Assembly: GCA_947594095.1 (NCBI GenBank)
Contig: CANQEA010000001.1
Coordinates: forward strand, 62,001-126,000
DNA from: an uncultured Clostridia bacterium
Lineage (GTDB): Bacteria; Bacillota_A; Clostridia; TANB77; CAG-508
DNA length: 64,000 nucleotides
Direction of reading: 5' to 3'
The notes beneath the pieces were generated by a model. That model saw only the letters and a list, made by a program, of their open reading frames with translations, was not told where the DNA came from and did no database searches. This document shows, piece by piece, positions 7,944 through 15,700 of the stretch. Position 1 is the stretch's first letter. Each line of letters begins with the position of its first letter. The position numbers and the translations under genes were made by a program.

Positions 7944-9929
7944 ATGCCAAATAATGATAATATAGAACAAGAAAATAGTCCATTTCAACAAGATGATAAC
8001 CTATATGGACAAAAAATACAATCATCACCAGTTCCTCCTCGCCAAATAGGTGTAGATACAGATGATGATTTCTTTAATACTTTCATAGACGCAGCAACAT
8101 CTGATAAGTTAGACATGAGTGCTTTTGATTCATTTGATCAAACAGCAAGAAGTAGAGATGAAATATACTCTTTACTTGATACTATGTGTCAAGATGTAAC
8201 AATGGCAGCAGTACTAGAAACATATTCAGAAGATGCAACTGAAGTAAATGAAGAAGGTAGAATAGTTTGGGTTGACGCTGCAGATGCTGATATTGCAAGT
8301 TATATTACTTATTTACTTGATTCTATGAAAGTAGATAAAAACGTATACAGTTGGGTACATTCATTATGTAAATACGGTGATGTATATTTGAGAATTTATA
8401 GAGAATCTGAATATGATGATAAGTTGTTTAATAAGAGACAACTTAAAGACATGAAAAAGAAAACAAAAATTCTTGAATCATATAGTTTGGATAGTCCAGA
8501 TTTAGACACACCTATTAAACCATTAACAGAAGAAGTAAATGTTAGGGCATATAGTAAAAATGATCACTTTGTCCATTATTTAGAGATGCAACCCAATCCT
8601 GCAGTTGTATTTGAATTAACAAAGTTTGGTAAATCATATGCTTATATAAAAACAAATACTCAACTTACAAGTGCAAGCACTACTTATAATCCTATAAATA
8701 CTTCAGCTACAAATGTTGGATATTTACAAGCAATAAATTATAAATTTAATAGAGGTGATATTAATGTATATGCAGCTACAGAATTTGTACATGGTTGCCT
8801 TGAGGATGATAGTAGTAGAATACCCGAAGAAGTAACTATAACTTTAGACGATGTAGGAACAAGTAAGGAAAACCAAAAAGAAGTTAATAGTTCTACTTAT
8901 ACAGTAAAACGTGGTAAATCTCTATTCTATGATTTATTTAAGATTTGGAGAGAATTAACACTACTTGAAAACTCCATCTTATTAAATAGAGTTACTAAAT
9001 CTTCAGTTGTTAGAGCCATAGGCGTAGAGATTGGAGATATGCCAAAGGAACGGATAGGACCTCACCTACAGGGTATAAAGAGACTCTTCGAGCAGTCAGA
9101 ATCAATTGTATCTGGTAAATCAATGAGTGAATATACCAATCCAGGCCCTATTGAAAACAATGTTTATATACCTACAAGAGATGGTAAGGGTGCTTTAAAT
9201 ATCCAAACCGTGGGTGGGGATGTAGATGTTAAGGGACTTGCAGATCTTGATTATTTTAGAGATAAATTATTCGGGGGATTAAAAGTTCCAAAACAATATT
9301 TTGGTTTTACTGAAGATGGCGCAGGATTTAATGGTGGACAATCATTATCAATTATTTCATCTCGTTATGCAAAGATGATTAAACGTATTCAAAATACTAT
9401 TGTTCAAATGTTGACAGATGCAATTAATGTTATTTTAATTGATAGAGGATTACCCAATTATATCAATAGATTCAAATTAAAAATGCTTGCACCTACTACT
9501 CAGGAAGAGATTGATAGAAGAGAAAACATTGCGGCTAAAGTTCAATTAACGAGTGATACTATGAGTATGATGGACTTAATTGATGATAATGCAACTAAAC
9601 TTAAAATATTGAAATCTCTTCTTAAGTCCTATATTAATGATACTGAGGTAATTCAACTTATTCAGGAAGAAATAGATAAGTTGGAAAATCAAGCAGCTGA
9701 GGAAGAATCGACTACATCTGAGGAAACAGAAGAGTCTGAAGGATCTGAAGATATGGATTTAGAGAGCTCTATTGATGTGGGTGGTTTAGATACAGGAGAT
9801 GAGGGTGGTGGTGGTGAAAGTTTATCCGCAAGCCTTGGACTTGGGGGCGGAGAAGAAGAAGAATCAGAAGAAGCACTCCCAACTCCTGATCAATTAGGTG
9901 CAGATTTTACAGATAATAGTAATTTTTAA
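7944..9929 (+). CDS. portal protein
   Basis: This 661-residue protein is coded directly after terL, the usual portal position. It has a T4 gp20-like layout: an acidic N-terminus, then RSRDEIYSLLDTMCQD, a central mixed domain with KTNTQLTSAS, and a helical stem/crown region (FYDLFKIWRELTLLENS and GLKVPKQYFGFTEDG, about residues 325-460). A long acidic Glu/Gly-rich tail follows. The KVPKQYFG..DG segment is typical of T4-type portals. It forms the dodecameric DNA entry vertex. Good RBS GAGGAG. Confidence 0.88.
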   Translation: MPNNDNIEQENSPFQQDDNLYGQKIQSSPVPPRQIGVDTDDDFFNTFIDAATSDKLDMSAFDSFDQTARSRDEIYSLLDTMCQDVTMAAVLETYSEDATEVNEEGRIVWVDAADADIASYITYLLDSMKVDKNVYSWVHSLCKYGDVYLRIYRESEYDDKLFNKRQLKDMKKKTKILESYSLDSPDLDTPIKPLTEEVNVRAYSKNDHFVHYLEMQPNPAVVFELTKFGKSYAYIKTNTQLTSASTTYNPINTSATNVGYLQAINYKFNRGDINVYAATEFVHGCLEDDSSRIPEEVTITLDDVGTSKENQKEVNSSTYTVKRGKSLFYDLFKIWRELTLLENSILLNRVTKSSVVRAIGVEIGDMPKERIGPHLQGIKRLFEQSESIVSGKSMSEYTNPGPIENNVYIPTRDGKGALNIQTVGGDVDVKGLADLDYFRDKLFGGLKVPKQYFGFTEDGAGFNGGQSLSIISSRYAKMIKRIQNTIVQMLTDAINVILIDRGLPNYINRFKLKMLAPTTQEEIDRRENIAAKVQLTSDTMSMMDLIDDNATKLKILKSLLKSYINDTEVIQLIQEEIDKLENQAAEEESTTSEETEESEGSEDMDLESSIDVGGLDTGDEGGGGESLSASLGLGGGEEEESEEALPTPDQLGADFTDNSNF

Positions 9930-9956
9930 CATAACAAATATTTGGAGGTAATATTA

Positions 9957-10334
9957 ATGAAATTTGATGGAAGCTTTGTTACAGATTTGAGCTTGATATT
10001 TACGTTACTTCAAGAACACTTTATTCTTTTTGACACCCAGTTTGATCTTAAAGAGAAAAAGAATAAAGCTACTAAAAGAGTAGAAGAATGTGTTCTTAAA
10101 TTCCAATATAAAGGCAAGAATATTAGGCTTGAAATTACAGGAAATGGTCTCATCTATGCTCACATAACTGGTAAACCTAAAAAATGTTTCTGCATAGCAA
10201 AGTACAATGTGGGAAACTTAAAGGAAAAATACATCCAAGAACTTTTGGATTATCTTCAGTTAGATAAAAAAGATGAACTAGATGACTTAGGTAAGCAATG
10301 TGCAGCGTTAAATAGTGCTCAGTTTGCCGTTTAA
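9957..10334 (+). CDS. hypothetical protein downstream of portal
   Basis: GGAGG at 9944-9948 sets the start at ATG 9957, giving 125 residues. The protein is mixed alpha/beta, with a basic stretch (LKEKKNKATKRVEE) and a C-terminal helix. I recognise no family. Its place between portal and prohead protease suggests a small head-assembly or head-regulatory protein. Confidence 0.6.
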   Translation: MKFDGSFVTDLSLIFTLLQEHFILFDTQFDLKEKKNKATKRVEECVLKFQYKGKNIRLEITGNGLIYAHITGKPKKCFCIAKYNVGNLKEKYIQELLDYLQLDKKDELDDLGKQCAALNSAQFAV

Positions 10335-10377
10335 TATATAATTAAAAAACCAACCGGAATAGCGGAGGATGAATAAA

Positions 10378-10842
10378 ATGATTTCAAAACAAGATATTAT
10401 ATTATTACTCACAGAACTAGAAGACAATGGCATTGATGTGCAAGCACAACTAAGAAAAACAATTGTATCATCTACAGTCCCACTTGATGTTATTAAATTT
10501 ATTAATGACAATAGACAATTAGATTTAACAGCATTTTATGAAGGATTGAGAAAAAATTACAATCATAAGAAATCTAAACTTTACATTTCAATTGTAAAGG
10601 AATTAGAAAATCCAGCAGATGTAATCACAACATTATCTTCATATAATTTGCAGGTAGCTTTATATTCCAAACAAGCACAAGACAGCCAATTGTTCCTAAA
10701 ACATGCAAGGGCAAAAGAAGTAAATATAGTACTAGCAAAATATTATGATACTTATGATTTAACAAATTGTCTTAATTTACTAAGATTAATAAAAGCAGAC
10801 CTGGTTGCATGTGAAACAATTGCAGGCAGAAGAGGTGAGTAA
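10378..10842 (+). CDS. hypothetical helical protein
   Basis: GCGGAGG at 10362-10368 fits the start at 10378 (MISKQDIILLL) with a 9-base spacer; ATG 10369 overlaps the RBS. The 154-residue protein is largely helical, with Leu/Ile repeats and a KHARAKEVNIVLAKYYDT segment. No family is recognised. It lies in the portal-to-protease head cluster, and its stop overlaps the next start by one base. Confidence 0.6.
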   Translation: MISKQDIILLLTELEDNGIDVQAQLRKTIVSSTVPLDVIKFINDNRQLDLTAFYEGLRKNYNHKKSKLYISIVKELENPADVITTLSSYNLQVALYSKQAQDSQLFLKHARAKEVNIVLAKYYDTYDLTNCLNLLRLIKADLVACETIAGRRGE

Positions 10843-11057
10843 TGAACAAAACACCAGTAAAAGATTTCAATGGTAGAATATTAGGATGGATAGTAACAGA
10901 ACCTGATGGAAGACAAAAAGCAATGGATTTCAAGGGCAAGTTATTAGGTACATATTATCCAGACAGAAACACAACGAATGATTTTTATGGGAGAGTATTA
11001 TATAGAGGTAATATGATTACCTCTCTCATACCCACAGATATCAAGAAAATCAAATAG
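10842..11057 (+). CDS. small protein with three short D-F/Y-G-x-x-L repeats
   Basis: This 71-residue protein is made of three imperfect repeats: DFNGRILGWIV, DFKGKLLGTYY and DFYGRVLYRGN. They probably form short beta-hairpins, as in repeat proteins that bind a surface or another subunit. The start overlaps the previous TAA by one base with GAGGTGA just upstream, so it is coupled. No known family is recognised. An inverted repeat follows, suggesting that this is the end of the transcription unit. Confidence 0.55.
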   Translation: MNKTPVKDFNGRILGWIVTEPDGRQKAMDFKGKLLGTYYPDRNTTNDFYGRVLYRGNMITSLIPTDIKKIK

Positions 11058-11064
11058 TAGAATA

Positions 11065-11104
11065 GGGTTTGCAAACTTAGCTAACACTGCTAGCTTGCAA
11101 ACCC
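11065..11104 (+). terminator. strong hairpin, probable terminator or processing site
   Basis: GGGTTTGCAA pairs perfectly with TTGCAAACCC over a 20-base middle that can itself pair (TAGC/GCTA). No U-run follows, so it may terminate weakly or protect the mRNA end. It closes the terminase-portal unit ahead of the capsid promoter. Confidence 0.5.
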
Positions 11105-11185
11105 CATCCATATATAATATATAGCAAAAGTAACATAAGAGTTAACACTTTTATAAAAACCTTTTATTTCTTTTATTTTCATATT

Positions 11186-11205
11186 GCTAAATTATATGGA
11201 ATATT
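11186..11205 (+). promoter_or_regulatory. phage-type promoter for the prohead protease/capsid unit
   Basis: GCTAAATTATATGGAATATT is a close match to the repeated phage promoter motif. It lies in the 211-base gap (11058-11268) ahead of the prohead protease and is the only promoter candidate I see for the intron-rich capsid gene. Confidence 0.65.
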
Positions 11206-11268
11206 CTTTAATAAGAGTATTCTATTTTTTGAACTGATAAAATTTCCAACTCAAGGATGTATAGATAG

Positions 11269-12762
11269 ATGAAGACAGCAAATTCAAACGTATGCGAATA
11301 TAAAAAATTAACTGCAGAAGAGCAGAAAAGAAGGGGTATATTAGGTAGGTTAGTAGGTACAATAGCCGACTTCAAAAACCCTACCCGTAATGGTCGTCTA
11401 TACTCCGAACAGCTCTGGGAAAATGTATTTAAAGATCCTATCATGCAGGAGAAAATTAAGAACCGTGCACTCTTTGGAGAGATAGGTCATCCTTCTTCAA
11501 GAACTGAAGTAGATATGGAAAAAATAGCTATATGTCTTGCAGAGGAACCTAAAAAATACCCTGATGGTACTTTAAAAGGTGTATTTGATATTCTTGATAC
11601 TCCAAACGGTAGAATTCTTAAAACACTTTGTGATTATGGTTGCAAGATAGGGATTAGTTCCAGAGGTGAAGGTGATCTCATGGAAGATTGGACGGGTGAC
11701 GGCGAAAAAGTAGACCCTGAAACCTATACTTGTGAATGTTTCGATGTGGTTTTGGTCCCAGGTGTTGAGGCTGCACGCCTTAGCCCAGCCAACGAATCAC
11801 TCAATGCCAATGCCTTAAAACTAAAACAAGCGCTCACAGAAGCACTCAATAAAGCAACCCCTGAAAATAAGAAAATCATGACAGAGACATTAGACAGACT
11901 TAACATTGATTACAAGTCTGATAATAAAAATAAAGAAACACCCAATGCAGCCGAAGATGTCGGAGCAGATGTTATAAAACAACTCCAGGAATCCATTAAA
12001 CAGAACAAGCAACTTCAAGATCAGGTGAAATCACTTCAAGAGAAGTTATCAGTTTGCAATGCGAAGGAAACAAAATCAAGAAATGAACTCCAGACTTGCA
12101 AAACTAGAATTTCTGAATTAGAAACTTCTAGTCAAGATGTAGTAGCTGAAAATGGGCGCCTAACTGAGCAGTTATCTCAATTACAAAATACAATTAAACG
12201 TCAAGAGATGAAGCTCACCCTCCTCGAAAAGCAAAATAGTGCTCAAGAAGATCAACACCAATCACTTAATGAATCACTTCAATCTAAAACAGATAGAGTG
12301 AGACAATTAAATGAGCAGTTAAGATCAGAAAGAGCAGAAAGTAGAAAGGAAATTTCCAGACTACAAGAAAGCTTAGAGGATGCACGCCAAGATTCCAAAA
12401 TTATCAAAGAAGATTGTAATGCTAAGTTAAAGAAAGCAAGCGGTCTTGTAGAACACTACAAGAAAATAGCTCTTACAGCTAGTAACAAGTACATCGAAGC
12501 AAAGGCAAAGATGATTGGTATCGCACCATCAACTATAAAATCAAAACTCCATGAGGGGTATTCCTTCAACGATATTGATAGAATTTGCGAAGAAATGCAA
12601 AATTACCAGCTTAGAGTAAGCTCACTTCCCTTTGACATAAGTAATAATCAATCCGTAAAGGTAAAAATCAAAGAATCTGTTGAACCTATCAAGCCAAAGA
12701 GTAAGTTCGACGATGACATAGACGAAGGTCTAGTTAATCTGGCAAACAAATACGGCAAATAA
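11269..12762 (+). CDS. prohead protease fused to coiled-coil scaffold
   Basis: This is a 497-residue protein. Residues 1-170 resemble the T4 gp21 / S77 prohead protease: NPTRNGRLYSEQLW, then FGEIGHPSSRTEVD (probable catalytic His near 71), then GISSRGEGDL (probable catalytic Ser near 129), and FDVVLVPGVEAARLSP. Residues about 220-400 are a long Gln/Glu/Lys-rich coiled coil as in scaffold (core) proteins, and the tail is Lys-rich. T4 codes protease and core as separate genes, so this looks like a fusion in which the protease frees itself from its scaffold. LxE-like sites occur (PANESLNANA, HQSLNESLQ). It directly precedes the major capsid gene. Confidence 0.85.
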   Translation: MKTANSNVCEYKKLTAEEQKRRGILGRLVGTIADFKNPTRNGRLYSEQLWENVFKDPIMQEKIKNRALFGEIGHPSSRTEVDMEKIAICLAEEPKKYPDGTLKGVFDILDTPNGRILKTLCDYGCKIGISSRGEGDLMEDWTGDGEKVDPETYTCECFDVVLVPGVEAARLSPANESLNANALKLKQALTEALNKATPENKKIMTETLDRLNIDYKSDNKNKETPNAAEDVGADVIKQLQESIKQNKQLQDQVKSLQEKLSVCNAKETKSRNELQTCKTRISELETSSQDVVAENGRLTEQLSQLQNTIKRQEMKLTLLEKQNSAQEDQHQSLNESLQSKTDRVRQLNEQLRSERAESRKEISRLQESLEDARQDSKIIKEDCNAKLKKASGLVEHYKKIALTASNKYIEAKAKMIGIAPSTIKSKLHEGYSFNDIDRICEEMQNYQLRVSSLPFDISNNQSVKVKIKESVEPIKPKSKFDDDIDEGLVNLANKYGK

Positions 12763-12795
12763 ATAAGATTACACGAAAAAGGAATTTTCAATATA

Positions 12796-15700
12796 ATGGC
12801 TAATTTACTCGAAGCTTATGGCAAGAGATTAAACCTTGCTGAGAAATTATATTCTAAGGCACACAACGGTGAACGCCTTAGTGAGTCAAAGAAAATCCTC
12901 ATCGCAAAATGCTTAGAGAATACTCAGCGTTAAGTTAAAAACTCATTCAACTAAAGCGCCCTTATATGGTAACATATAAGGTCTAAGCCCTTTTAATAAA
13001 CAAATTATAAAGCTTCAATTTGAAAAATTAAAAGTTAAAAAACATTGCTAATTGCTGAAACCTCCAAATAAGGAAAACCAGCAGCCAAGCCCATAAAGGG
13101 AAGGTCCAACGACTATGGAAAGTATAGTGTAAGAGAAATACTTACATGAATAAACAAGTACAGTAGGGATTCAAGTGAAACCCAAAAAGCAATGAATCTT
13201 AAAAACGGTAAAAGAATTTAAGATTATGATATAGTCTCATCTTTACGGTAACGTAAAGAGTTTGAACGGAAACGGTTCAAGTGCAAGGCAGGTGTTTATG
13301 AATGAGGCACTTGCACTTCAGTCACACAATGAGGGTGCAACCCAAAGAAGTGATATGGGTCTATTTACTAAGTTCTCTCTTAACTTAGTCAATGTCGCCT
13401 TTAACTAAATAGGTAGAGGCACTAAATAGTAATATTTAGAAAATGTAACACTATATATTTATTATTTAATTATTAAATTTTTAATTAAAGTAATTAGTAA
13501 GCTCCAATTTTACGGAGTAGCTAATAGAGGGCTTGTAACTAGTCCAGTTAGGATTTCCTAACAAAAATCTTTATATAAATTCATGTGAAGATTATGTTAT
13601 ATTTAGTTACACAAAATAACAACGCATCTAATTCGGGGGAAGCCCACTGAACGGGTAATCGCCGAGCTAATTAAGAAAAAATTTCTTAGGAATGTGGAAC
13701 GACTATCGAAAGTATATTGTAGAAGAAATATCTACAAGAATAAACGAGTAGAGTAGATTTCAAGTGAAATCGAAAAGATGCGAATCCTTAAAACGGTAAA
13801 AGAATTAAGGATTATGATATAGTCTCAACTGTGCAGTAATGTATAGTAAATATTTAAGAACGAAATATTTATAAGAAAATGACCTAACCTCATCGCTCCT
13901 GAAATTGTGCTCACACACCCTAAACTAAATGGGGTATTAAGTAGTAATACTTAATTAACATTTATCTATAATTAAATAAATAGGACAGCGGAGTAGCTAC
14001 CGTTTCTAAAGCCGAACCTTTAGATTACTATTTAATCCAAATACATATAATTCTGTTCGGAGAAAACTATGTCATATAAGCATGTAACTAATAAAAGATG
14101 GTATCATAATAGTGAAGGAAAAACCATATTACGCGAAGATCCAAATGAATTGCCTGAGGGATTTATGCCAGGCAGAGGACCTGCTAACAAACCTGCTTGG
14201 AATAAAGGATTAACAAAAAATAACAACCCCAGCATTGCTGCCATAGCTGATAAGTTAAAAGGACATTCCTTCAATAGAGATTTACCCAAAGATAAAAGAG
14301 AAGCAATAAATAAAAAGATATATGATACTATGAGAAAAAATAACTCATTTAATATATCTAAAATAGAAACTAAGCTACATTCATTATTATTATTAAAATT
14401 TGACAATGATGATATATTAACACAATATAATGAGGATCCTAGATATCCGTTCAAATGTGATTTTTATATTAAGTCTTTGGACCTATTTATAGAATGTCAG
14501 TGGGCCCAGGAACATGGTTATCACCCTTTTAATACTGATGATGAATTAGATAGAGAAAAACTTCAAGAATTAAAGCTCAAAGCAGCTCAGGGTAAACCGA
14601 ACAACAGATACTACCATATAATATACTATTGGACTGAAAGAGATCCATTAAAATTAGATTATCTAAGAAAGAATAATTTAAATTTTGTGCTTATATATCC
14701 AAATGACGTAGTAATAACAGAATACCATAATGATAAATGTAAAAACCTTGTGAATTTTTGGAAAGCCCTGGATTTAAAACATGGGGTGATCAAAAACCAA
14801 GCTTCCAATATGGAAGAAGGTTTAACGACTATCGAAAACAACAATTAGTAAGAAATATATTAGTTGTAAAGTGAGTAGAGTACATCTTAAGTAAGATGGA
14901 AGCGCAAGGTAATCTTATAACGGTAAAAGAAATAAGGTTAATGATATAGTCTATTCATTATAGAAATGTAATGGTAACAATTGGAAACGAATTGTTTATA
15001 ATGTAAAAGATGAGCTCAATGAGTGGTTATGAATTATTAACGTAACCTATCTACAGTGATGTAGATAAAAGAAACCCAATTAATTGCTGGAACCTCCAAA
15101 TAAAATGGAAAATCAGCAGCGAAGCCCGCAAGGGAACGTTCAACGACTAGGGAAAATATAATATAGGAGAAAAACCTATACGAATAAATGAGTACCGTAG
15201 GACCTAAATAGGTTCGAAAGATTGGGCAACTTTGAAAGGATAAAACAATTAAAGTTGATAATATAGTCTGAACAATCTAGTAATAGATTGAGAATAATTT
15301 CCAAAATGAATTATTTGTAACAATATTGGTTAACTATCAAATTAAAGGTAGCATGATCTAGTGATAGATTATGAAAAACTGGGTGAATTGCTGGAACATT
15401 CATTTAACGAATAACCAGCAGCCAAGCATTTCTTAATTAGAAATGAAGGTTCAACGACCATCGAAAGCATAGTATAAAAGAAATATTTATATGAACAAGC
15501 AAGTAGAGTAGGATTAAAAATAACCCGAAGTGCCCAGATTCTTAACAAGGATAAAACAAATTAAGAATATGATATGGTCTGAGCTTTATAGAAATATAAA
15601 GGAAAAATAAATATCAAACAACTTTAATTTTATTCGTGGGACAGCGCCGGCCAGCGTTTCTAATGCCTGATTAAATTAGATTACCACGTAATAAATAAAT

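Larger units (their letters stand above)
13922..15009 (+). ncRNA. group I intron 3 of the major capsid gene, carries endonuclease gene
   Basis: 1088 nt. Exon ACCCT pairs with guide GGGGT. The endonuclease ORF (14069-14848) enters before P3, and its last codons run through the P3-P6 region into P7 (AACGACTATCG). The P4 pair here is TTTTTGG with CAAAAACC. TATAGTCT near 14947 supplies the other P7 strand. The splice joins LTHP to MSSMSGY. Confidence 0.85.

Noticed and set aside
15031..15043. Intron 4 junction 13 bases later, giving exon 4 the tail ELLT
   Set aside because: It breaks the conserved SGYVNYLKF reading and loses the 6-bp GGTTAT/GTAACC guide pairing.
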